This document shows, piece after piece, positions 47,211 through 58,753 of a DNA stretch of 64,000 nt; the stretch's first letter is position 1; every line of letters begins with the position of its first letter. This DNA is from Phascolomyces articulosus. Taxonomy: Eukaryota > Mucoromycota > Mucoromycetes > Mucorales > Lichtheimiaceae. Location: contig JAIXMP010000048.1 of assembly GCA_025677815.1 (NCBI GenBank), positions 124,001 through 188,000 of the forward strand, written 5' to 3'. The notes below the pieces were generated by a model. That model was given only the letters and a program-made list of their open reading frames with translations, did not search any database and was not told where the DNA came from. The position numbers were made by a program, and so were the translations under genes.

Positions 47211-49450
47211 TTACAGTTTATAAATGAAATTTTTATCTTGCTTATCAGTTAAATCCAATGTAACATCGGTTTCTTTTTCAGGGGGGTTTGCAAGACGTTT
47301 CTTGTTTTCTCTGGCCATCGAGAAACGCATGATAATATAACTGGCAATAGCAACAGCATTACCCACACAGAACCCGATCATGGCTCCTGTATATCTTGGT
47401 GCTAGATGAAAAGAGGGTATTTGATATAAGTATTTTGATTTACGAAAAGGAAAAAGAAACTTTTATAAAAATAAATATAAGCGAGTACCAACCTTGACGT
47501 TCCAACATGACAAGAGGACCGATGAAATTGCCAAGGGTGTAAAAGACGACAAATGAACCGTTATAGAAAATCTTCTTACTATAGCTATATAATTATATAA
47601 AAGTAATTTGACTCTATTAGCTTAAAAAGTACATTCTTCTATATACATTGTACAAGTGCATGAAAAATGAATAATACGTTACCCAGACACATTGTTACCA
47701 ATCGTGGTAATCAACAAACTGTAGCCACCTGTAAGGAACCAAGAAATGTAGAAACCAGCAAGTTTAGCAGGTCCTTGTTCAACGACGGCAAGAATAATAC
47801 ATCCGACCAAACTGATGGTTGACATGAGAGCACCACTTAAGCAAATTTGACCAGTCTTACGCGCCAAAACAGTTGCAATAAATACACCTAAAAGAGAGGC
47901 AGTACCTGCTGGTGCTTTTAGCAGAATAGATTCACCAGGCTATTTAAAGAAAAATCATTATTTTTTTTAGTAAACTAATTAAAAATAAATCCAAGCTATA
48001 GTATTAAAAAAATAATTACAGTAAAGTCACCAAGTTCCTTGATAAATTGAGCACTGAAGACTTGAAGAGCACCATTTTGCATATTCAACCCCATGACAGC
48101 AAGACAGATACAGTAATAACGAACTTCCTTTAAAGATTCAAACATTTGTCCCCACTTGAGTTTTTGGTGACGAACAACAGCGTTATCCTTGGTACGTTCT
48201 TGGGTGATAGCTTTTTCTTCTTCAGTGAGTCTTAAAACCCAGTGATTAGGAGAATCAAGTAAAAAGAAGAAGCAGAGTAAACCAAGTAAACTTGTCAAGG
48301 AGCCAAAAATGATATGATTCCTATTGGTACGTATAAATAATAATCATATCGAAATAAAAATTAGTTTCATATATGATAATAATAATATATATCACCTAAT
48401 GTATCAGCTCGTTTTTTATCCTATTAAAATAATATAAACTTACCAACGCCACATATTGATTCCTCGTTGAGGACCCATTTCACTGATTCCGTATGCAACA
48501 AGAGCACCAAAAACGGAACCAAACCCGCTTCCCATGGTGACGATACCATACATAGTTGTTTGTTCAGATCTTCTGAATACGGTATTTACAATAAGATAAA
48601 CACTAAACACAAAAGGTTTATCGTTTGAATGAGATTATTGTCACTACTTAGCAACCCCATATATAGCATAGTGATTCACATTCTAACGTGGACGTAAAAA
48701 GATATAACTTATTACCTAGGCATAGCAGTTCCTTCAAAGAGACCTAGTAAAAAGCGCACTGCCATGAGCTGCGAAAAGTTTGTACAATAGGCGGTACCGA
48801 TCATTACCTATTATCATGAAAATTGTTAGTAAAAGATATATAAAACTGTTACATGTTTTTGATAAATGACTGTTAGGACAAAAGCTCAAAATGAGTATAT
48901 AAACTTACAAAACCCCAAAGGAAAATACAGGTGCCAAGGTAACGAGCAACTGGTAATTTTTGTAACATAATATTATTGATAGGTTGACAAGCAAGATGAC
49001 CTAGAAAGAACATTGAGCCTAGCCAGCTAAACTGCGATCCTGTCAAATGGACATCTTGATAAATACCAAGCACGGCTGATACACTTAGTGCTGCTTTGTC
49101 TGCAAACTAACAAATAGAATGATATATTTTTTAGTTTTTTTTTTTTTCTATTATCCAAAGACCATGGTCAAATTTCTATTATTATTATTTTTTTTTCATT
49201 TGATGCTTACCTGTAACAAAAGAATCCAGCAAACAAAAGGCATCAAAGTAAGTGCAATCTTTCGAACAAGTTTCTTTTCTGCTTGTGATTTAACAAAGGG
49301 TTCCTGGAACCCATTAGGTTTTTCCAAATCACCAAAGCCGCTGTTGGAGGAAGATTTGAAAGAAGATGAATCTCTATCTAGTGATTTATGTTCGGTATGT
49401 TTTTCGGCTGCTGATGTTTTACCATTTTGAAAACCTTGTGATCCTGTCAT
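47211..49450 (-). CDS. MFS transporter, Dal5-like anion:cation symporter family (paralogue 2)
   Basis: Eight exons, 49450-49211, 49106-48909, 48807-48716, 48602-48444, 48320-48020, 47939-47683, 47584-47493 and 47401-47211, encode 509 aa. The product parallels paralogue 1 along its whole length: FADKAALSVSAVLGIY, FSWLGSMFFLGHLACQPIN, RFLLGLFEGTAMP, FRRSEQTTMYG, LRLTEEEKAITQERTKDN and GNFIGPLVMLERQAPRY. Two introns (after TAMP, and within the RW that precedes NHIIFG) are absent from paralogue 1, and one shared intron is displaced by a single base. The Ser/Lys-rich N terminus differs most. Role as for paralogue 1: proton-coupled uptake of an organic anion across the plasma membrane, substrate unknown. 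Confidence 0.9.
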
Positions 49451-52400
49451 AGTATAATATTTTTTTCCCTTAAATTGATCCAAAAAAACAGACAAAAAAA
49501 GAATAGAGTGGGAAGATGGCTTTTTCCTTTTGTTTCCAGAATAAAAAAAAAGCTGGTTCTTTTATATGAAATATTTTTCTTTATCCATATTAAGTGAACA
49601 TTTCTCACAGGCTATAATCAGTGTTATACAATTCGTAAAATTTTTCTCATACCAGTAAAATATTTCCTTGAGAAATAGTTAATTTAAGTCAAAGTGTTCT
49701 TTTCATTTTTTATACAGAAAAGGATATTTTGTTACAATTCGATTATTTTATATATAGTAGTATATATTATAGAAGTTGCTGTCAACGTTATGCATTGACT
49801 GTTTATTATTATTGTTATCGCTTTTTGAATTATGTTGCTTGTCGTGCTACTTAGTATTAAGTGTTCGTGGCTCAAACTTAAGAAAAAAAAAGAAATTGAA
49901 CAACGACTCACTATCAGTAATCCAATAAGCAGAGCAGATTTCGGGGTGAAATTAGATCCAGGGCTGTCAAAATGAAAAGTGATCACTGAATCTGTGAAAA
50001 AAAAAACAATTTTTGTTCCCAAGATCTGGCACTCACATCACGGCCTATACTTTTAAGTGTCTTTTTTTTGTCATACAAATAAATACAAGATCTTTTATTT
50101 CTGCCATAATAATTGCTGTATATAATATGCAGATAATTGTTTTGCACTCAAAATGAGAACTAAGTTTAAATACATTATATAAATATTATTTATAGTAAAT
50201 TATTATCTATTACTAGTTTCAATGGACAGTTTTTTTTTTTTTTGTAAAGAGAGCAGTTCATCATTTGAATGGATAGAATAGTTCATGCATGAGATGTTAC
50301 CACAAACAAACTACGAAACCTGAACCCATCCCCGCATTTTTTTTCTCAAGCAACCCCCACCAAAAAGGAATTTTTAAAGTTTAATTGTCCTATATGTTGT
50401 TTAATTCTATCCCCGGATTAAGACTTGAACTGTATTAAGTAACACAAAGCATAAAGTGTTTAGATGGTGATGATGATGATGAAAAGCTTTGTTTTATGTA
50501 AAGATCTATTATTGGATTTTATTCTCACCCGTTTTTCTTGGGAAAGAAGAGTTTCCATTTTTAGTATAAAATTGTAATCATATACAAATATCTGATTGAC
50601 GTGTTGCAAGCTGACACCCTATTCTTCAATGAATAAATAGTACCAGCCAATAATAATATTCTTCTTTATATCACTAATGCTATCTGAGTGTTATTATTCA
50701 TTCCAAATCTCGATAAACTACCGTGGATCATGGTGCAGTAATAGAAGAAAGAATCATCTTATTTTTCCACGTAGTAATCTCCACTTTTCTATTCACACGT
50801 TTCTGTAACCTTCTCTTTAATATAGGACCCACATAATAAATGTAAACAGGGTACATCCTCAATATCGATTGTTAAAAACCACTCAAAAAGACAGGTACTT
50901 TGTTTTAGTATTTAAATTGGATGGACTCGATTAGTAATACTACCCAAAATCATTCACTTTTTAGTATGATAGCAAATTCCACTACTGTGGTGTTATCTCA
51001 ATAGAAGACAAAAGTTTTTTTACGTACAAATAACACTACTTTACGATGTAAGATTTTTTATTTATATGTTTTTGTTGTTTTATCAAAGTTATATTTCGTC
51101 AACTTAAGGATGCAGATACCCAAATTATGCCTGTTGTTGAATATTTATCCAAAGTTAGAAAAGAATTGGTAGGACCTTAAAAAGGTAACTCTAAATTCGT
51201 TCTTGTGTCATGAGTTTCCTTCATAAAACGAAATCGTAGGCAAAGTGTTTTATATAAATCAACGTCTTTATTATTATCCCCACGATGAATTTTGTGCAAC
51301 AGATAATGAACCTATACTTCGGATATTCGGTTGATTGGAGAATATATTTTTTTTATCAAATGTCCTTTATAAATCAACAATCTATTACGTCCTTATTGTT
51401 GATTGCAATATCTTAAAAATATTAGTCACAATAAATGATATCATTATTATATCAGAAGTTTTTTATTTGTAAGTTAAAAACTAACAACAAATGGTTCCTT
51501 GTAAACACTATTTTATGGTTATGATTGATATACAAACATGAATGTTACAAAAAAAAACACGTATGACTGAAAGAACGATTTTGATGGCGTGAGAAGCTAA
51601 ACATGATAATAAGATTCTATGTTGGGTATATATATCCAAAACAATATACATAGCTACCATTTTCTTTAAATATGGAGATAAATGAAGGTTTAAGCTTTAT
51701 TCACATAATATGATCTAAATTTTAAAAGTTGAAAAAAAGGTTTGCTATGTTTATAAGACGAGTAAGTTTATATAGATATAAAATATTTAGTTACTTTATA
51801 ACCAACAATATGTCCACAAATAATAATACACAGCTCGTAGAGGAAGGAAAGTACATATTACCATCAGAGTAATTTTTTTGGTATTATATAGATGACAAAT
51901 TTTGCATTGGATTAATTCCTTGGATCATAAGGAGTGAATAAACCAATTATCGTCGCTATATTAATAAAGTTAAGGTTTTTTGATTTATAAAAACACCGTT
52001 CAAAATCTAGAAACAGCAGTAATACTGTAGTATATACTACACATTTACTTGTTTATTTCTCATGCGTAGATTGACGTGAAAGTTCGTATTTTAAAAAGCA
52101 TATATATTATGAACATTTATCACTCAATAACCAAGTTATACGATAAGCTTTGTATCAATTGTGGTTCAATGACTTGATACTTACTTTATTTATATAAAAG
52201 CTCAACAAAAATCTTGTTTTACAGACTTATTTTATCTGTCAGGGATCCCATTATTCAATAAAGAAAATAGTGTAAAACCTCTCTAACACCACCCGGGGGG
52301 GGTTGGGATATTATTAAATTGAAAAAAGAGAATTAATTGCTGAATTGAAGTAAAAGCAAAATTTGAAAAGCTTAGGTGTAATCATATTGAAACCAATGAC

Positions 52401-52978
52401 ACAAGCTGTGTCATTCATGGGCTCCTAACCCTATTTAATCTTCAAATGACCACAACTATCAATTTAATTCTCTTGCTCTTTCTTTTTCTTTTCAAAACAA
52501 CGTGTGTACCAAATGACATCGAAACAGACTACTGATTAAAAGTTCTTTTTTCGAGAGACTTTTGTTGGGAAGGCCATCATTATTGTTCAAATAAATGATT
52601 ACTGTACTGCACTTCAGTAAAAAAAAAAGGATTATGGAAGAATGTAAAGGATAAACATCCATATATACTTGGAGTTTACGACCAGAGTCAGGAAAAGGAA
52701 GTATTTTTATTAAAAAGTGATCTAAGAAAGTTACAAAAAAGAAAATTAAAGTTTATGTTTTTGGTGACAGCTTGAATTATTACAAATTTAGATCAACGTC
52801 AACCAACGTAGCTGCTTTCTCTTTTTTTCTCTCCCAATCAGTAATTGCTATAACTCTATCCCACCATCAAATAATAACAACAATAGTAATATATTATTTA
52901 TCAATTTTCACCCCCAAATGTATATATTTCCTTCTCTCGTTTCCTTTTTGTTAAATGTAAAAGAAGAATAACTCGTAA
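49451..52978. other. AT-rich gene desert, 3.5 kb
   Basis: No gene of normal structure is visible in 3.5 kb, the longest empty stretch in the window. One plus-strand fragment (51091-51180) is protein-like, IFRQLKDADTQIMPVVEYLS then KVRKELVGP and a stop, without recognisable neighbours. A G8 run lies at 52294-52301 in an otherwise AT-rich context. A weak inverted repeat (GAGAATTAA and related) flanks 52330-52470. The left edge is the promoter side of MFS paralogue 2. Confidence 0.45.
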
Positions 52979-54600
52979 TTATGGATCATTATCAAGACTT
53001 TGATCGTCCTCGGATGGGTTATCATGGTTTTCTTCTTCCTCTGAGAAAAAAGATTGGTAAAAAAAAAAGTTATACAAGAAAAAAAAGCAATGTAAAATAA
53101 GTAAAGAAAATAAAAAACAAGGAAAAAAAAAATAAAAAGGTTTCTTTTTTTTATGAATGACGGGCATGTCGTTTCGAACCTTTAGCAGACGCTTTAAGCT
53201 GCTGCCACAAGTTCTCCTTTTGCATATTTGCTTTAACAAGTTTGCTACGAGCTCCTTGTAATCGCCATAAGTATTCATTACTGAAATTAATATTTTCCTA
53301 CATACAATGAACAATATCTCTCATATCAAAAATGCTGTACTTTAGTAAACATAAATCTATCATATATTTCTTACCAATAATAATTCGCGAACGTTCCGTA
53401 CAACCTCTTGTGCTTCTGTGTCTTCACTTGCTTCAGTCATATCTTCATCATGTTTCTGTTCATCTTCTTTGGGTTTAGTTGTTGATGCATCTGCATTATC
53501 TTCCGATTTTTCTTGTGTTGCAGTATTTTCGTCTGATGTTGAATTTTGTTGATCTTTTTGCTTGTCATTATTTTTATCAGCAACTTCTTCTGCATCCGTT
53601 GTAGTCGAATTAGTATTTGTTGTCGCTGCTGTAGCTGATTCTTTGTTTGTTGTTTTACCATTAACTGCCTTTCGTTGTTCAGGTGTTCGTTCAAAGTTCA
53701 AATCCAAATATTGTGGATCATCATGATGAAGAATAGCTGATAATCGAGAAAGGATTTTACAGAAATTCTTTTCACCTTCAATGAATTCCATGGCAGTATT
53801 GCTAAGTTCTTCTATTTGTGGAGACTTGATAATTCGTTTCAATGCTGGTCGTCTCACAATATCAGTTGGATATTCGATAGGACTGAGGATATCTATTCAC
53901 ATAGGAAATAATAAGAATAACTCCTTGATTCAAAAAAAAACAAGAGGTTCTGGTTTGTTTTACTTCGTGTTGTGGATAATATTTTTACCTTCAATGTTGA
54001 TTTTTCGATATGGATCATCTTCTTCAGTATCAGATAATTCTTCATCCAATTCTCTTCGACGACGTTTTACAACTGTTCGCTTTTTATCCCCTAATAAAAA
54101 CTATATATGTTTTTTTTCATTTAGTAAATGAGGAATGGAGCAAAAAATAATTGTTAGCATCGATGTGATATATGAAAATGACTGTGTTCATTTGTACCAT
54201 TCGTTCGTATCCCTTTCTTTAATTTACCTCTTCTTCATTGGCTAATGTACGCGGTGCTCGTAACTTGTTTCCACCTAATTGAGAATCTGTTGAAGCCCAG
54301 TTATTCAGTATAGTAATTGGTTAAGGATTCTTTATATTGATATAAAGTTTCTCTCTTTTGTTTGATTATTTTAATGTCAATGTTTTTCTTTTAAAGAAAA
54401 TAGAGCAAAAAAAGGATATGTTTATAGCCGCGATTATGTGCCACTAATCCAACTTGGTCAGATTCTTTTTCAACATTATCGTCTCGAATCCATTTGGATG
54501 AAGCAGGAGTTATATTGTTATTCGATTGACTTCTTTCAGTTGAATGAGGTACTGTATTCGAACTACTGGAAGGAGCTGCGTGTGCAAATGGATCGTTCAT
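52979..54600 (-). CDS. RXT2: RXT2-like subunit of the Rpd3L histone deacetylase complex
   Basis: Minus-strand exons: 54600-about 54429, 54286-54228, 54100-53989, 53892-53375 and 53297 onward. The Rxt2 N-terminal domain is clear: GNKLRAPRTLAN, a basic-acidic stretch (KRRRRELDEELSDTEEDD), DILSPIEYPTDIVRRPALKR, then SPQIEELSNTAMEFIEGEKN and LSRLSAILHHDDP. Rxt2 is a small structural subunit of the large Sin3-Rpd3 complex in the nucleus. A long Thr/Asn/Glu-rich insert follows, then VRELLL and a conserved C-terminal helix (EYLWRLQGARSKLVKANMQ). Two ends are possible. Read-through of exon 5 stops at 53151 (about 335 aa). A splice from AAAG/GTTCGA to TTCTCAG near 53042 adds an acidic exon ending at 52979. 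The exon 1 donor is also uncertain: no GT fits the frame, and a GC donor at 54428 would. Confidence 0.82.
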
Positions 54601-54967
54601 AATTTTCAACGCTGTGTATGATCGAGGTTAAAAAGAAAAAAAAAGCAAAAAGGGAAAGGGGGGGAGGGAAAGGTGGAAGACAGAAATATGCTTTTTTTCG
54701 TTTGGGACATGATATTTAATACTCAGCTACTATTTTGTTGTTTTACATTGCCACCTTTCAACATGCATCGATAAAAAAAAATAAGGCATACAGCGTATTG
54801 GTTGGATAAAGAAGTATAATTTTGCATGTTTTTTTTAATATAAAGAAGGAATTATTTCCCCTTTTTCATTTAATATTTTTTGTAGTTATATATTTTTTAA
54901 GCAAAAAGAAAAAAAGGAAAAGAGGGAAAAGATATGAAAGGTAAAAGAGGAGAGGAGATATGAGAAT
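54601..54967. other. Intergenic region between RXT2-like and SAR1 genes
   Basis: About 370 bp, serving as the RXT2-like promoter and the SAR1 3' region on the minus strand. It includes a G-rich tract (GGGAAAGGGGGGGAGGGAAAGG near 54652-54672, plus strand). No gene. Confidence 0.55.
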
Positions 54968-55991
54968 TTATACATATTGCGACAACCAACGGAAACCATC
55001 GCCATAACCTTGTCTCATTACAACCGAGCACATGAAAATTTCGATAGGTCGGATATCGTTAAGGGGTACTTTACCCTATTATCATTCATAACAATAGTAT
55101 GTTCAATTAATATCCCCATAAGTCTATGATCCTCATCATCCCCTCCCCCATAAATATATCCATTTACCTTGCCAGTAGTTTGGAACATGCCAAGTTGTTG
55201 TCGCAACTCATCTTCACTTACTGCACCTGGAGCATCAATCTTGTTACCAAGTACCAAGAATGGAACGTTTGACAATTGTTCAATAGCCAAAAGTGCCTAA
55301 TAATAATTATAGTAATAATAATGAAAAAAAAATTATTACACAATAAGTAAACCCACTTTCATTTCCTCGTGAAAAAGAAAAAGGTAACCCAACAATCAAA
55401 TACAACCAAAATATACAAAAAAACTTACGTCAAGCTCCGCCTTAGCTTCAGGGAAACGACGATGATCAGCAGAATCGACAAGGAAGACAATACCAGACAC
55501 TTCTGGGAAATAATCTCGCCATAATCGACGCGCTTGTTGATGTCCTCCCAAATCATAAGTTGTAAATTTCACATTACCAATAGCAAGTTCTTCGGATGCT
55601 AAAATACAAAAAAAAGGGCATAACGCGTTATATATACATTTAAAACATACATTTACACCACCTCCCCCCCATTTTTTATAAAAAAAACACTTACTAGGAT
55701 GAAGAGTAGGTTGAAGAGTAGCAAGACGATCATTTTTTAACATGTGCAAGAGAGTGGTCTTACCGGCATTGTCGAGACCAAGGAAAAGAATCTTGGCGTT
55801 CTTGTTAAGAAGACCTTATTTTTTTTTAAAAAAAACAACAAAACAATGATACCATTAGATTTATTCTATTATCCAATGATACCTACTTGTTGTCATCCAT
55901 GGAATATTTTTGTATTTTTTTTAAAAAAAACAGATTGATAAGAATTACCTAAAGAGGCCAATACATCGTAGAACCAGTTGATGATGAACAT
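54968..55991 (-). CDS. SAR1: Small GTPase Sar1 (COPII coat initiator)
   Basis: Five exons, 55991-55949, 55814-55695, 55598-55429, 55296-55168 and 55075-54968, encode 189 aa, the family's normal length. Sar1 in its GTP form inserts an N-terminal amphipathic helix into the ER membrane and recruits Sec23/24 to start COPII vesicle budding. Visible are the amphipathic start ([15 protein letters not shown]), P-loop GLDNAGKT (27-34), switch I TLHPTSEEL, switch [14 protein letters not shown] with the Sar1-typical His in place of the Ras Gln, NKIDAPGA for guanine binding, and the signature end [20 protein letters not shown]. All motifs are intact and it is presumably essential. Confidence 0.97.
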
Positions 55992-56205
55992 GGTGAAACA
56001 AAGAAGTTGCGGAAAGGAAAGCAGAAAAGGGTCTCTCTTTTGATAAAGAAATTGCCACTTGGCCAAAAAATATCCATTCAGTTTGAAAATTCCGTTTCCG
56101 CTATTTTTTTTGCATCACTTTTATATAAAAAAAAGCTTAATGGTTTGTATATCACCCGATTTATTATTAATAAAAAAAATACATACGGTCCTTTTGTATA
56201 TTTTA

Positions 56206-58077
56206 TTATTTTTGCATCACGCGCGTATATTTTTGAAACTGTAAAACCAAAGCAATACAAATACAAAAACCCCATAATGATAATATAATACTGTAAAATA
56301 CCAATTCTTCATGTAACTTTGCATCTATATTCTTTTGTACAAGGGAGACCATATCTGACGCGTTACCATCGGAAGAATCATGAATGCTTTTTTCCATTGA
56401 TGCTTTTACCTCAAGTGAGTTTACACGTGTCAAATTTACATAGGTGTTTTGAGACTACATTTATAAAAATAAAAGAAGAACGGGTAAATCAGTTTATCAG
56501 AGTTTTTTGGATGATGTTTCCGACAATCATATTCAAATAAAAAATATATATCATCATAAATATTATAATAATGTACTTACAATCCAAGTCAACCCTTTTT
56601 CCAATTGCTCTATCTTGGTCATAAAAAGACAATCCAACACACCATTGATACTATCTTCAAATACAGTGCTACCAAATACATCCGTAACAAATTGGCTAAT
56701 GTGGTCCGTGACCGTTCCTATGGTCTGATTGGCTGATAATGCGGCTGACCGGATAGCACCAAATGTTTTTTCATTAAGGCCGGCTTCAGATTCTGTAATC
56801 CATTGGTTGAGTTCATTAGCTTGAGTATCGATAAATGATAATGAGCTCGTAGCAGCATTGTTCGTTTGCTCCGACATCCAATGGTCCAGAAGATCTCCTT
56901 TAAGAAATTCATCATTATCCATGACTTGATGCATTGTTACACTTGCCAATAACGTCAATATAATCCCGAAAAGTCCAACAAGGAAACAATAAAGTACCAA
57001 AGGATGTGTCAAATAATGGAACCACCAATTTAAAATAGGACGTTTTTCTCGAAATTGTCCAAGTTTTTGATGTGTCGTTATATATGAAAGAATAGGGCTT
57101 TTGTTGGCATAGGTAATAGATTGGAGTTTTCCTTCAATTTCCTTGCGTTCGTTTCGTAATAATTCACCCTCACTCTTGTCAACTTTATGTGCCATGGCCA
57201 ATTCAAATGCTAGGTCACGTTTACGATTGCCGAGATACTTATGCCGAAACCGAATCAATAAGACATTAAAAATTGTTACAATGATAACAAGTGCCACAAG
57301 AATACCAATCAAAATGCTCGTGATTTTTAATAGTTTATTTTGTACTGAATTCAATCCTTCATGCATCAAAGTTGAATCACAAAACGTAGAATCTTTTTCT
57401 TGTAAGGAAGCAATGGACACATTGTTCGGTTTCCAAGAACTTACATTGTCATGAATATGTTGCTTAATTTTTTCAAATGGTTGACGAATCAATTGGCTAA
57501 GTGGATCATTTGGATTATTCGGCATTGTCCAGTTTTGTACTTTAGCTTGAGCTCCTTGCATTGTATTGGTCCAGTTACCCAATTGTACACCATTGTTGTT
57601 TACTTGTTCGTTATTGCCGTCAACAATAAGATGTTGAAGTACACTTGCTCCATGTTCTAAACCCAAGAGAATTTTTTCTGCTGCTTGTTGAATCGGTCCA
57701 GCGATTTTGGTCACAGCAGAGACGGCACCATTAATAACAAGTCCCAATAAACATCGATACATGGATTTGTATGCACCGATCATCCAGATAATGATTTCTT
57801 CCAATACGTTTACCGTAAAAATAAGGAATCGAGCGATATTATCGACAATGGAGTGACTTGATTTGATCATTTCTTGAAGCATCTTATTTGGTATTTGAGC
57901 TGCTTGTAAAGCTGCATGATTGATTTGATCACAGATTCGTTGAGAATGAAGGTGTGCAGATGCAACCGCTGATTGGATGGATGATCTTAATTGAACAAGT
58001 GTGATAAAGAAGGGAATTAAAATTAAGGTTCCCATGTTGAGCCATGCAATGGCATATTCGTCAAAGATGTTGAGCAT
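56206..58077 (-). CDS. PRM1: Plasma membrane fusion protein PRM1-like
   Basis: Two exons, 58077-56581 and 56454-56206, encode 581 aa; the intron is phase 0 (GTAAGT...CTACAT read on the plus strand). Prm1 is a multipass protein that promotes plasma membrane fusion between mating partners. Membrane segments are seen at about 10-30 (MGTLILIPFFITLVQL), 95-115 (FLIFTVNVLEEIIIWMIGAY), 290-312 (ILIGILVALVIIVTIF), 395-417 (LVLYCFLVGLFGIILTLLA) and at the C terminus (IILSLWGFCICIALVLQF). Between the last two lies the family's second ectodomain, with repeated NxT/S sites, and LDCLFMTKIEQLEKGLTWI at the exon junction, similar to the Cys-containing conserved segment of Prm1. The ATG at 58077 is the first usable one. 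Mucorales-type sexual fusion is the likely context, which is inference. Confidence 0.85.
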
Positions 58078-58300
58078 TATTAAATCTTTCGAGAACTGGA
58101 TGGAAATGTTAAAAAAAAGTATTTTATTTTTCAAGAAATAAGGAATTCATTATTTATATAGCCTTTCTACTAAAGGCATAAACAATGTAGCATTAATATA
58201 ATCAAACGACAGAATAATTTGATTCATTATCATTTCCCTTCTATTCCACTAACGTCTTTCTCAATCACACAAAAGCACAAAAAGATACTAAGAATGAAGC

Positions 58301-58341
<41 letters not shown>

Positions 58342-58753
58342 AAATAGAACCTAGTTTATCAATGACAATGGTCAATCAGTACTAGGTTAGAAACACTTGC
58401 TACAACAAAGCGTTGCCGAATAATATCTATAGATATATTTGTCGTATTGTAAAAACTTTTCTTTTATATATTATTATGATGCTTTAACATTTTTATGGAG
58501 GAAATGGAATTAAGAACAGTATATGTATTCATCATAGGATAAAAGTTCTATACTATTTCTTCTAATATTATATAAATGTATATAGGATGTTTATGAGAAA
58601 GTTCATTTGCAAGTCTTTGTGTGAATAACGAATTATTAAATAGTATATAGATTGCATGGTTTTTGATAATCGAGTAAAAAAAAATGATAAAGGTACGATC
58701 ACAATGAGGTATTTTTAATCAAACAAAAATTAATATTTTTAAATAAAATGTAT
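58078..58753. other. Intergenic region between PRM1-like and DPP5 genes
   Basis: About 680 bp containing a long TA microsatellite (58308-58338). It carries the PRM1-like promoter on its left and the 3' region of the first DPP5 gene on its right. No gene. Confidence 0.55.
58308..58338. repeat. (TA)n microsatellite
   Basis: About fifteen uninterrupted TA units lie upstream of the PRM1-like gene. Such tracts are length-variable and could serve as a strain marker. Confidence 0.85.

Noticed and set aside
52292..52302. CCCGGGGGGGG run as a possible structured element
   Set aside because: It is a single homopolymer without a matching complement or repeat; likely simple sequence.
56007..56288. Plus-strand frames between the SAR1 and PRM1-like genes
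   Set aside because: They are Lys/Phe/Ile-rich translations of AT-rich promoter and 3' DNA with no protein character.
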